A stretch of 64,000 nucleotides of DNA from DATBLE01 sp963719325 (GTDB lineage Bacteria; Actinomycetota; Thermoleophilia; Gaiellales; Gaiellaceae): NCBI GenBank assembly GCA_963719325.1, contig CAVRBW010000011.1, forward strand, positions 62,001 to 126,000, in the 5' to 3' direction. The notes beneath the pieces are model-generated. The model was not told the origin of the DNA. It did no database searches and saw only the letters and a list, made by a program, of their open reading frames with translations. The position numbers and the translations under genes were made by a program. Each line of letters starts with the position of its first letter. The stretch's first letter is position 1. Below, in pieces: positions 25,221 to 33,792 of the stretch.

Positions 25221-27124
25221 CTAGGTCAGGTCGACCACGACCCCCGAGGCGTACCACTGGAGCCACACGAACAGCACCGAGACCAGCACGATCCCGACCG
25301 GAACGGCGGCGGCGACCGCGCGCAGCGGAGTCCGGCTCTGCTTCCGCAAGATCGAGGTGGCGAGGACGACGCTCCAGACGAATCCGACCGTGAGCAGCGC
25401 CGCGGCCGCAGGCTGCACGACGTGGAGGAACTCGAGCGCGTCGTCGCCGAACGAGATCACCGCGGTCCCGAACTCGAGCGGCAGCAGCGCGTAGCCGAAG
25501 GTCATCAGAGCTCGTCGCCACGGAATTCCCGCGAGCGGCGCCGCGACCGCGCAGGCGACGAGGTAGGCGAGGGTCGCGGCTCCGATCAGCCCGAAGAAGC
25601 GGACTCCCCAGGAAAGCTGCGCGAGCGCCGGGGAGCGATGCCCCACCGCCGCGTACATGCCGAGCAGGCTCGCGACGAAGAGCGACTCCCACAGGTTCGG
25701 CGAGCGCGGCTCGAGCAGCTCGGCTCCCGGCGCGCGCCAGCCGACCTTGAGAGAAGCCCGTTCCGGCGGGCAGTTGAGCACGCAGCTCCAGCAGGCGAGA
25801 CAGTGCTGGTTCGTCTCGAGCTTGGACGGGTTCAAGGCGACCGGGCAACGCCCGGCTCTCGCCGTCCCCGTCAGGCAGGGCTTGTCGGGGCAGGTCGCGC
25901 ACGCGGAAGGATCCGGCCGCAGGGCGATCGGGCTGAGGCGGGCGATCCTGGCGAGCCATCCGCCGACCGGGCAGAGATACCGGCACCACGTCCCGCGCCG
26001 AAAGAGGAAGCCGACGAGCGCCGCGACGGCGATCACGCCCAGGAAGAACACCGCTCCTGCGCGAGCCTGCTGCTGCACCGGCAGCCCCTTGACGATGAAC
26101 GTGACGAGGATGAACGAGGACGGCAGGAGCCAGCCCATGCGCACTGCCTTCGTCGTCGTCGCGCCGCGGCCGAGGCCGAGCCGGTCGGCGAGCGACCGCG
26201 CCGCATCCGTGACGAGCCGAAGCGGGCAGAGGTTCCCGCACCAGACCCGGGCAAACAGAAGCGTCGCGATGCTGAGCAGGGGCAGCCACACGATCCAGAG
26301 CACGAGCGAGAAGAGGTTGTTCTCGTCCTCGCCGACCGCGAACGGGCCCAGGCGAAGCGGCCCGCGGTTGTCGAAGGGGCCGACGTCGACGTGGAGCAAT
26401 GCGACGAGGACGAGCGCCGCGAGCCCGATGCCCATCGCACGCGGCAGCAGCCGGAGCGCACGCCCTCCGCGCACGACCCGGTAGAGGGGGTGCCGTAGTC
26501 TCGTCCGATCGGGACGAAGCGTCCGCTGCTCGGGTTGCGCGTAGAGGGTCAGGACGAGCGCGACGTAGCCGAGCACGAAGATCAGCTGCAGCAGCGACGG
26601 TCGCGCCGTGTAGCCGAGGAGCGCGGAGAGGGCCGCGCCGACGGGCGAGTTGTCGGGCAGCACCGAGCTCGTGTCCCAGAGCTGGATCGTGCCGGGGAAC
26701 AGGCCGCCGGCCTGGAGCGCGAGCGTCGCCCGGCCGACCAGCCCCGCCGCGAACGCGAGCAACACGATGGTCGTGACCTCGAAGAACCGGCGCACGTCGA
26801 GCGTACGGGCACCGCCGCGGTAGATGGCGTAGCCGCCGAACGGCGCCCGCGGCGAGCCCGAGACCGGCCCGGCCGCGACGCCGTGCGATTGGCCGGCCGA
26901 TGCGGTCGCGCCGAGGTACAGCGCGGTCTCTGCACCTTCGCGGAAGACCGTCAGGAAGACGAGCGCGAGCAGCGCGAGCCCCGACCCGGCGGCGACCGCA
27001 GTCTCGGCTTCGACGCGCACCGTCGTCACGAGGCCGCGGCTGCGCCGCCGCATCCACCAGAGGACGTAGGTGAGGACGCCCGCTGCGGCGACCATGACGA
27101 GCCCCTCGGTGAGCTCACGGCCTC
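25221..27124 (-). pseudogene. Headless copy of the ftrCD iron permease/polyferredoxin gene
   Basis: Second copy of the gene at 29161-31260, lacking its first roughly 65 codons. The lost part includes the first REXXE iron-binding helix, because the duplication breakpoint lies inside the gene. The frame is open upstream only into shadow sequence; the first usable ATG is at 27093-27095. Two pairs of compensating one-base indels scramble short stretches (LTLYAQPEQRTLRPDRTRLR replaces the stretch starting LTLYGNPSSG, and GPVSGSPRAPFGG replaces GAGLGLAAGAFGG). The polyferredoxin half and its cysteines are intact. It probably cannot transport iron. Confidence 0.8.
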
Positions 27125-27213
27125 GGCGCGAGCCTGCGGCGCGCCTCGCGCTCCGCGTCGAGCTGCTCGTCGACGACCTGCCCGTGTTCCTCCGGCTCGG
27201 TGCTCGTGGCCAT
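27115..27213 (-). pseudogene. def 5' stub created by the duplication
   Basis: ATG 27211-27213 opens the same MATSTEPEEHGQVVDEQ start as def, then crosses the junction and stops at 27115 after 32 codons (ending RRRLAPRP). No catalytic motif is included. It marks the left breakpoint of the duplicated unit. Confidence 0.85.
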
Positions 27214-30200
27214 GGGTTGAGTCTATTCAGAGCGATTGTGGATCGACGTCGACGACGACGGAGAGGCCGGCCTTGCGCATCGCGGGAGCCGCCGCAGCGA
27301 GCGCGCGTGCCGCTCGCGCGGCCAGCGCCCGCGGCTGCTCGGTCTTCGCGACCAGCTGCGCGCGATACCGGCCGCGAAGGCGGAGCATCGGCGCGGGCCC
27401 GAGAAGCTCGTCGCCGCCGAGCGCGTTCTTGAGCTCCTCCAGCGCCTGCAGCGGGCCTTCGGGCTCCTGCCCGGAGACGACGATCCGGACGAGGTGGCGA
27501 AAGGGGGGATAGCCGAGCGCGCGCCGCCGTTCGAGCTCCCCGGCGAGGAAGCGGTCGACGTCGTGCCGCGCGGCGAGCGCGACCGGCCGCGCGTCCGGCT
27601 GGAAGGTCTGGATGAGGACGCGCCCGGGGGCGTCCCGCCCGCTCCGGCCCGCGAGCTGCGTCAAGAGCTGGAACGTCCGTTCCTCGGCCCGGAAGTCGGG
27701 CAGCGCCATCGCCGTGTCGGCGTCGACCACCGCGGCCAGGGCGACACCTTCGAAGTGGTGCCCTTTCGCGACCATCTGCGTGCCGAGGAGAACAGCTCGA
27801 TCGGTTGCCGCGAAATGCTCGAGGGCCGCCGTCGGGTCGCGGGTGTCGGCGTCGAGTCGAACCAGCTCGAGCTCGGGCACGCGGGCCGCGAGCTCGCGCT
27901 CGAGCCGCTGGGTGCCGGCGCCGAGACGGGCGAGCTCGGCCGAGCCGCACTCGGGGCAGAGCCGGGGCGCCCCTTCCTCGTGACCGCAATGGTGGCAGCG
28001 CAGGGCTCCTCCGGAATGGAGGACGAGGGCGACGTCGCAGTTCGGGCACCGGCGGGTGACCCCGCACGAGCGGCAGTGGAGCGCCGGTGCGACTCCGCGG
28101 CGGTTGAGGAGGAGGATCGCCTTGCCGCCCCGCTCGACGAGCTTGCCCAGCTCGGCGAGCAGAGGAGCCGAGAGCGGGTAGCCCGCCTCGCGGCGCAGAT
28201 CGACCACGCGGACCGGCGGCAGCCTGCCGGTCAGCCTGCCGCCCAGGTCGATGCGCTCGAGCCCCGCCCAGCTCTCCGGCCGCGGCGTCGCGCTCCCGTA
28301 GACGGCGACGGCGCCTTCGAGGGCTGCCCGCTTCGCCGCGACCGTGCGTGCGTCGTACCGCGGGTCGGACTCCTGCTTGTACGAGGGGTCGTGCTCCTCG
28401 TCCACGCAGATCAAGCCGAGCCCGCGGACGGGCGCGAACACGGCCGATCGGGCGCCGACGACGATGCGCGCCTCCCCGGAGGCGACTCGCTCGCGCTCGT
28501 CCCGGCGGCCCGCCTCGGTCAGCCCCGAATGCAGCAGTGCGATCCGATCGCCGAAACGCGCTTGAAAGCGTCCGAGGGCCTGCGGCGTGAGGGCGATCTC
28601 GGGCACGAGCACGATTGCGCCCAGCCCACGCTCGAGGACCGCGGCGCAAGCTTGGAGGTAGACCTCCGTCTTGCCGCTTCCGGTCGCTCCGTAGAGCAGG
28701 AACCGCCCACCGCCGGCGTCGATCGCCGAGACGACGCGGGCGACGGCGGCCACCTGCTCCGGCGTCAGGCGCTCGGGCGGCGGCTCCCCGGCGAGGCCGG
28801 GTCCGGGCGTCTTCGCCTCCCCGCGCCGCGCGCGCTTGCGCGGCGCAACGAGGTCGAGTGCCCGCGCCGGGGTCGAGCCGTAGTAGTCGGCGACCCAGAG
28901 CGCGAGGTCGACGAGCGCGGGCGGGATCTCGTCGAGCACGCGTCCGACCTGAGCGGGCGTCACACCCGGCGGCGGCGACTCCTCCTCGCCGACGACGATG
29001 CCGCGCACGCTCGCGCGGCCGAAGGGAACGGAGACGACCGACCCCTTCCCCACTCCCTCGGGCGCCTCGTAGGTGAACGCACGGGCGACCGCCCGGGCCG
29101 AGACCAGCGGATAGACGGAGACGAGCGGCACCCGCTGACCCTAGCCGGCCCGGCCGCCGGCTAGGTCAGGTCGACCACGACCCCCGAGGCGTACCACTGG
29201 AGCCACACGAACAGCACCGAGACCAGCACGATCCCGACCGGAACGGCGGCGGCGACCGCGCGCAGCGGAGTCCGGCTCTGCTTCCGCAAGATGGAGGTGG
29301 CGAGGACGACGCTCCAGACGAATCCGACCGTGAGCAGCGCCGCGGCCGCAGGCTGCACGACGTGGAGGAACTCGAGCGCGTCGTCGCCGAACGAGATCAC
29401 CGCGGTCCCGAACTCGAGCGGCAGCAGCGCGTAGCCGAAGGTCATCAGAGCTCGTCGCCACGGAATTCCCGCGAGCGGCGCCGCGACCGCGCAGGCGACG
29501 AGGTAGGCGAGGGTCGCGGCTCCGATCAGCCCGAAGAAGCGGACTCCCCAGGAAAGCTGCGCGAGCGCCGGGGAGCGATGCCCCACCGCCGCGTACATGC
29601 CGAGCAGGCTCGCGACGAAGAGCGACTCCCACAGGTTCGGCGAGCGCGGCTCGAGCAGCTCGGCTCCCGGCGCGCGCCAGCCGACCTTGAGAGAAGCCCG
29701 TTCCGGCGGGCAGTTGAGCACGCAGCTCCAGCAGGCGAGGCAGTGCTGGTTCGTCTCGAGCCTGGACGGGTTCAAGGCGACCGGGCAACGCCCGGCTCTC
29801 GCCGTCCCCGTCAGGCAGGGCTTGTCGGGGCAGGTCGCGCACGCGGAAGGATCCGGCCGCAGGGCGATCGGGCTGAGGCGGGCGATCCTGGCGAGCCATC
29901 CGCCGACCGGGCAGAGATACCGGCACCACGTCCCGCGCCGAAAGAGGAAGCCGACGAGCGCCGCGACGGCGATCACGCCCAGGAAGAACACCGCTCCTGC
30001 GCGAGCCTGCTGCTGCACCGGCAGCCCCTTGACGATGAACGTGACGAGGATGAACGAGGACGGCAGGAGCCAGCCCATGCGCACTGCCTTCGTCGTCGTC
30101 GCGCCGCGGCCGAGGCCGAGCCGGTCGGCGAGCGACCGCGCCGCATCCGTGACGAGCCGAAGCGGGCAGAGGTTCCCGCACCAGACCCGGGCAAACAGGA

Positions 30201-31067
30201 GCGTCGCGATGCTGAGCAGGGGCAGCCACACGATCCAGAGCACGAGCGAGAAGAGGTTGTTCTCGTCCTCGCCGACCGCGAACGGGCCCAGGCGAAGCGG
30301 CCCGCGGTTGTCGAAGGGGCCGACGTCGACGTGGAGCAATGCGACGAGGACGAGCGCCGCGAGCCCGATGCCCATCGCACGCGGCAGCAGCCGGAGCGCA
30401 CGCCCTCCGCGCACGACCCGGTAGAGGGGGTGCCCGTAGTCTCGTCCGATCGAGACGAAGCGTCCGCTGCTCGGGTTGCCGTAGAGGGTGAGGACGAGCG
30501 CGACGTAGCCGAGCACGAAGATCAGCTGCAGCAGCGACGGTCGCGCCGTGTAGCCGAGGAGCGCGGAGAGGGCCGCGCCGACGGGCGAGTTGTCGGGCAG
30601 CACCGAGCTCGTGTCCCAGAGGTGGATCGTGCCGGGGAACAGGCCGCCGGCCTGGAGCGCGAGCGTCGCCCGGCCGACCAGCCCGGCCGCGAACGCGAGC
30701 AACACGATGGTCGTGACCTCGAAGAACCGGCGCACGTCGAGCGTACGGGCACCACCGCGGTAGATGGCGTAGCCGCCGAACGCGCCTGCGGCGAGCCCGA
30801 GACCGGCGCCGGCCGCGACGCCGTGCGATTGGCCGGCCGATGCGGTCGCGCCCAGGTACAGCGCGGTCTCTGCACCTTCGCGGAAGACCGTCAGGAAGAC
30901 GAGCGCGAGCAGCGCGAGCCCCGAGCCGGCCGCAGCCGCAGCCTCGGCTTCGACGCGCACCGTCGTCACGAAGCCGCGGCTGCGCCGGCGCATCCACCAG
31001 AGGACGTAGGTGAGGACGCCCGCTGCGGCGACCATGACGAGCCCCTCGGTGAGCTCACGGCCTCGGC
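27126..31067. repeat. Tandem duplication, unit 2 (3,940-bp period)
   Basis: Unit 2 contains the def stub, priA copy 2 and all but the 5' end of ftrCD. It shares almost all its sequence with 23186-27127. Substitutions are mostly silent in priA. The right boundary is inside ftrCD near codon 65. Confidence 0.9.
27227..29131 (-). CDS. priA: Primosomal protein N' (PriA), copy 2
   Basis: Full-length 634-residue duplicate of the priA at 23287, with all helicase and zinc motifs intact. The residue changes seen are Ser for Ala in VALVLHSGG, and Ala for Thr and Ser for Ala near the C terminus (ALAAAAPAMRKAGLSVVV). It lies 29 bases downstream of ftrCD and may be transcribed from the iron-regulated promoter. 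Two intact priA copies in one genome are unusual and could be two strain alleles joined in assembly. Confidence 0.92.
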   Translation of the reverse strand: MPLVSVYPLVSARAVARAFTYEAPEGVGKGSVVSVPFGRASVRGIVVGEEESPPPGVTPAQVGRVLDEIPPALVDLALWVADYYGSTPARALDLVAPRKRARRGEAKTPGPGLAGEPPPERLTPEQVAAVARVVSAIDAGGGRFLLYGATGSGKTEVYLQACAAVLERGLGAIVLVPEIALTPQALGRFQARFGDRIALLHSGLTEAGRRDERERVASGEARIVVGARSAVFAPVRGLGLICVDEEHDPSYKQESDPRYDARTVAAKRAALEGAVAVYGSATPRPESWAGLERIDLGGRLTGRLPPVRVVDLRREAGYPLSAPLLAELGKLVERGGKAILLLNRRGVAPALHCRSCGVTRRCPNCDVALVLHSGGALRCHHCGHEEGAPRLCPECGSAELARLGAGTQRLERELAARVPELELVRLDADTRDPTAALEHFAATDRAVLLGTQMVAKGHHFEGVALAAVVDADTAMALPDFRAEERTFQLLTQLAGRSGRDAPGRVLIQTFQPDARPVALAARHDVDRFLAGELERRRALGYPPFRHLVRIVVSGQEPEGPLQALEELKNALGGDELLGPAPMLRLRGRYRAQLVAKTEQPRALAARAARALAAAAPAMRKAGLSVVVDVDPQSL

Positions 31068-31260
31068 CGTTCAGCTCGCCGACGGTGACGACGAGGGCGA
31101 CGCCGAGCAGCACGCTCGCTCCGGCGGCGATCGCGACGCCCAACCAGACGACCCGACGCAGCCGATCGTTGCGCTCCCGCGCGAGCAGGGCGAACACGAC
31201 GCCGACGAGGAGGCTCGCTTCGAAGGACTCCCGGATCGTGACGACGAGCGCGGAGGAAAT
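29161..31260 (-). CDS. FTR1-type iron permease fused to FtrD/NapH-like polyferredoxin
   Basis: A 699-residue membrane protein joining two parts of the FtrABCD ferrous-iron system. The N-terminal third is an FTR1 permease with REXXE motifs in IRESFEASLLVG and VFREGAETALYLG. The C-terminal part is a NapH/NosR-like polyferredoxin with VWCGNLCPLRLV, WCRYLCPVGGW, CATCPDKPC and HCLACWSCVLNCP, able to hold two 4Fe-4S clusters plus two CxxxCP motifs. The only start that keeps the first REXXE helix is ATT 31258-31260. It has GAGGAG seven bases upstream, an in-frame stop 18 bases upstream, and aligns with Met1 of EfeU. The first ordinary start (GTG 31195) would delete the motif. Divergent from a DtxR-type gene. 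Confidence 0.85.
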   Translation of the reverse strand: MSSALVVTIRESFEASLLVGVVFALLARERNDRLRRVVWLGVAIAAGASVLLGVALVVTVGELNGRGRELTEGLVMVAAAGVLTYVLWWMRRRSRGFVTTVRVEAEAAAAAGSGLALLALVFLTVFREGAETALYLGATASAGQSHGVAAGAGLGLAAGAFGGYAIYRGGARTLDVRRFFEVTTIVLLAFAAGLVGRATLALQAGGLFPGTIHLWDTSSVLPDNSPVGAALSALLGYTARPSLLQLIFVLGYVALVLTLYGNPSSGRFVSIGRDYGHPLYRVVRGGRALRLLPRAMGIGLAALVLVALLHVDVGPFDNRGPLRLGPFAVGEDENNLFSLVLWIVWLPLLSIATLLFARVWCGNLCPLRLVTDAARSLADRLGLGRGATTTKAVRMGWLLPSSFILVTFIVKGLPVQQQARAGAVFFLGVIAVAALVGFLFRRGTWCRYLCPVGGWLARIARLSPIALRPDPSACATCPDKPCLTGTARAGRCPVALNPSRLETNQHCLACWSCVLNCPPERASLKVGWRAPGAELLEPRSPNLWESLFVASLLGMYAAVGHRSPALAQLSWGVRFFGLIGAATLAYLVACAVAAPLAGIPWRRALMTFGYALLPLEFGTAVISFGDDALEFLHVVQPAAAALLTVGFVWSVVLATSILRKQSRTPLRAVAAAVPVGIVLVSVLFVWLQWYASGVVVDLT

Positions 31261-31276
31261 CGGCTCGCTCCTCTCT

Positions 31277-31294
31277 TGTCAGGTTGACCTTACA
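31277..31294. promoter_or_regulatory. DtxR-type operator, iron locus 1
   Basis: TGTCAGGTTGACCTTACA, an 18-bp inverted repeat with one mismatched pair, lies between ftrCD and the divergent DGC-DtxR gene. It matches the perfect repeat at 35807 in layout (TGTnAGGT-N2-nCCTTACA) and resembles DtxR/IdeR boxes. Confidence 0.65.
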
Positions 31295-31327
31295 GTTACC
31301 ATAAGGGGGACCTGCGGCAAACCGTAA

Positions 31328-32395
31328 ATGGCCGAAACGAGAATCCCGATAGCGATCTCCTGTGACGGAGGGACTCCGGCGGCTCGGCTCGCGGCGCACC
31401 TTGTCGCCTCGCTCGACGAGCTCGGCGCGGCCGAAGCGACGCCGGACATCGAAGACGCCGTCGCCGCGGCGCGTGCCGGTAGAGACGTAGTGGCGCTCAA
31501 CGGCTGCCAATCCGCGTGCCGGAGCCGGGTGCTCGACGCGAGGGGAGTACGCGCCCGGGCACTCGACGTCGCCGAGCTCCGCGCCACGGTCGACCCGACC
31601 TACGAAAAGGATCCGGCGCAGCTCGCAGTCGAAGCCGCCGCCCAACTGCATTCCGGCAGGCTCCTCCGGCCGCCCCGCCCGTCACGTCCCCACCGGCCGG
31701 CTGCGGCAACCAGGGCAAAGCGGGCGCACACCGTCGCCGACTACCTGCTGGCGATCGACGCGCTCGCCTCGACGAGCGTCGAATGCGGCGCGCTCGCAGC
31801 GGAGGCGCCGACGCTCGCCGCACACGTCTCCCGCCTCCTCGGTGTCTCGCGTGCGTCCGCGGGAGAAATGCTGGCCCGGCTCGAATCCGACGAGCTCGTC
31901 GAGCGTAGCGAGCGCAAGGAGCTGCTCCTGACCGCGACCGGCCGCGTCACCGCCGACCGCGCCGTCTCGCGGCACCGACTGCTCGAGCGCCTCGCAAGCG
32001 ATTTCCTCGGTTACCCGCCCGCGGAGTGCTACGAGCGGGCGCGCCTCCTCGACGACGCCTTCGATCCGGACGCGATCGAACGGGCGAGACGGGCGCTCGG
32101 CGATCCGCAGCGCTGCCCGCACGGGTGGCCGATCGACCCGGGGCGCGCAAGAGCCGAGAGCCGCGAGCTGACCACGCTCGCCGCGCTCGCCGACGGAGCA
32201 GAAGCGACGATCGTGCGGATCGCCGAGCACGACGGCGCACTCATTTCCCGCCTCGACGGCCTCGGGCTCGTACCGGAAGCGGCCGTCACCGTCGAGCGCC
32301 ACGAGCACCAGGCAATGCGCATCTCGGTCCGGACCGGCGGCTGGACCGGCCGCCTCGACCCGGCCGCGGCGGCCGGAATCTTCGTTCGCGCCTAG
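31328..32395 (+). CDS. DtxR-family regulator with N-terminal DGC-like cysteine domain
   Basis: 355 residues. Residues 1-95 (IPIAISCDGGTPAARLAAHL; VVALNGCQSACRSRVLDARG) look like a DGC domain, a small putative zinc-binding module with conserved cysteines. A Pro/Arg linker leads to a DtxR winged helix (about 135-195: LLGVSRASAGEMLARLESDE), a dimerisation domain (RHRLLERLASDFLGY) and a C-terminal FeoA/SH3-like domain. By eye alignment to DtxR, primary metal ligands are changed (CYERARLLDD where DtxR has VHAEACRWEH). It is divergent from ftrCD, with an operator between, and its stop overlaps efeB's. Confidence 0.82.
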   Translation: MAETRIPIAISCDGGTPAARLAAHLVASLDELGAAEATPDIEDAVAAARAGRDVVALNGCQSACRSRVLDARGVRARALDVAELRATVDPTYEKDPAQLAVEAAAQLHSGRLLRPPRPSRPHRPAAATRAKRAHTVADYLLAIDALASTSVECGALAAEAPTLAAHVSRLLGVSRASAGEMLARLESDELVERSERKELLLTATGRVTADRAVSRHRLLERLASDFLGYPPAECYERARLLDDAFDPDAIERARRALGDPQRCPHGWPIDPGRARAESRELTTLAALADGAEATIVRIAEHDGALISRLDGLGLVPEAAVTVERHEHQAMRISVRTGGWTGRLDPAAAAGIFVRA

Positions 32396-33633
32396 CCCAC
32401 CAGGGTGTCGCCGACGTAGCCGCCGGGCCGTACCCCGGGCGGGACCGCGAAGAGCGCGCTCCCGGTGTGCTTGATGTACTCGTTGAGGGCGTCCCGTTCG
32501 GCCAACCGCCTCTGGAGGCGGACGAACGTCTGTGGGTCGTTCTGGTAGCTGATGAAGAAGAGCCCCGCGTCGAGCTGACCGAGTCGCACGTCCATGCCGT
32601 CGGTGAAGGAATAACCCCGGCGGAGGATCCGGCGGTCGGCGTTCTCGGTCGGAGCCGCCAGCCGAATGTGCGCGTCGACGGGCACGACCGGCCTCCCCGA
32701 CGGCCTCCGGGCAGCAAGGTCGACCTGATCGAATTCGTCGCCGGCGCCGAGCGGGGCGCCCGTCAGCTTGTGCCTGCCGATCGTCGCTTCCTGGTCTCCG
32801 AGGCTCGCCCGGTCCCACACCTCGATCAGCATCCGGATCCGGCGGGTCACCAGGTAGGAACCGCCCCGCAACCAGTCCGGCTCGTCGCCGGAACCGACCC
32901 AGACGTGCTCCGCGAGCGCGCGCTCGTTCTCGAGCTTGATGTTGTTCGTCCCGTCCTTGAACCCCATCAGGTTGCGCGGCGTCCTCTGCGCGCTGCTCGT
33001 CGACGACGTCCGGCCGAACCCGAGCTGCGACCAGCGCATCACCGCAGCACCGCGCCCGATGCGAGCGAGGTTGCGGACGGCGTGAAACGCGACCAGCGGG
33101 TCGTCGGCACACGCCTGCACGGCCAGGTCCCCGTCCGAGCGCTCCGGGTCGAGCTCGTCGCCGGGAAACCCCGGCAGGGCGACCAGCGCCTTCGGTCGGG
33201 CTCGCTCGAGTCCGAACCGGTCGACGCCGCCTTTCGAGAACAGCGATCTCCCGAACCCGAACGTGACGGTGAGCCGTGCTGCCGGCAGGCCGAGGGCCTC
33301 GCCGGTGTCGTCCGGAGGCGCAGCGGCTTCCGGTGCGCGCGCGGTGACGGCCTCCCCGCCGCACATTCGCGCGGCGGCATCGGTCCATGCACGCAGGAGA
33401 TCCCGAAGTTCCCCGCGGCTCTCGCCGGTGAGGTCGAACGCCGCGAAGTGGAGCCGATCCTGGGCGGGGGTGGCGATCCCAGCCTGGTGCTGCCCGTGGA
33501 ACGGGACGACGCGCGACTCTTCTCCGCCGTCGTCCGCCAGCCGTCCGATCCCCACCCCAACGAGGGCGGCACCGGCCCCTGCCGCGCCGGCTGCGAGCAG
33601 ACGGGTGCGAGTAAAACGGGCTGTCCCGCTCAT
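32392..33633 (-). CDS. efeB: EfeB-type Dyp heme peroxidase
   Basis: Deferrochelatase/peroxidase of the EfeUOB ferrous-iron system, normally exported by the Tat route. 413 residues. The N terminus (FTRTRLLAAGAAGAGAALVG) is signal-like but lacks a clear twin arginine. The Dyp signature GFKDGTNNIK and the heme-site region (VTRRIRMLIEVWDRASLG) are present. It is third in the efeU-efeO-efeB order and is separated from efeO by a 157-bp gap holding repeat copy B. Its stop overlaps the converging DGC-DtxR stop (CTAG). Confidence 0.92.
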   Translation of the reverse strand: MSGTARFTRTRLLAAGAAGAGAALVGVGIGRLADDGGEESRVVPFHGQHQAGIATPAQDRLHFAAFDLTGESRGELRDLLRAWTDAAARMCGGEAVTARAPEAAAPPDDTGEALGLPAARLTVTFGFGRSLFSKGGVDRFGLERARPKALVALPGFPGDELDPERSDGDLAVQACADDPLVAFHAVRNLARIGRGAAVMRWSQLGFGRTSSTSSAQRTPRNLMGFKDGTNNIKLENERALAEHVWVGSGDEPDWLRGGSYLVTRRIRMLIEVWDRASLGDQEATIGRHKLTGAPLGAGDEFDQVDLAARRPSGRPVVPVDAHIRLAAPTENADRRILRRGYSFTDGMDVRLGQLDAGLFFISYQNDPQTFVRLQRRLAERDALNEYIKHTGSALFAVPPGVRPGGYVGDTLVG

Positions 33634-33656
33634 CGCCCGACCTCGACGTTACTGAC

Positions 33657-33792
33657 GAATCCCGTCGCCGCGCCCGACATGGCGGGCGCGGCTCGCTGCG
33701 GTCGCTCAGGTGCGAGCCGTATTGGGGAAGGGGGCACGCGGGGGAAACCGGCTGTTTCCCCCGCGAGAGCGAGCCGCCAGGCGAGCGACTTC
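33657..33792 (+). repeat. Two-hairpin dispersed repeat, copy B
   Basis: Fills the efeO-efeB gap. Hairpin 1 is a perfect 10-bp stem (GCCGCGCCCG, loop ACATGG, 33667-33692); hairpin 2 is a perfect 12-bp stem (CGCGGGGGAAAC, loop CGGCT, 33737-33765). It abuts the efeO stop codon. It matches the reverse complement of 16682-16810 along its length. Being inside an operon, it may trim or attenuate the transcript. Confidence 0.8.

Larger units (their letters stand above)
23186..27127. repeat. Tandem duplication, unit 1 (3,940-bp period)
   Basis: Unit 1 contains the 5' end of def, all of priA and the headless ftrCD copy. It is nearly identical to 27126-31067, with scattered substitutions. The two units share only the 2 bp GC (27126-27127) at the junction, where the inside of ftrCD is joined to the inside of def. 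Indel pairs in this unit's ftrCD copy (near 26495/26545 and 26848/26876) keep the overall offset constant. Confidence 0.9.

Noticed and set aside
25221..28649. 1,142-codon frame apparently fusing PriA-like sequence with the permease
   Set aside because: The upstream part is the wrong frame of priA copy 2; only the last portion is the headless ftrCD.
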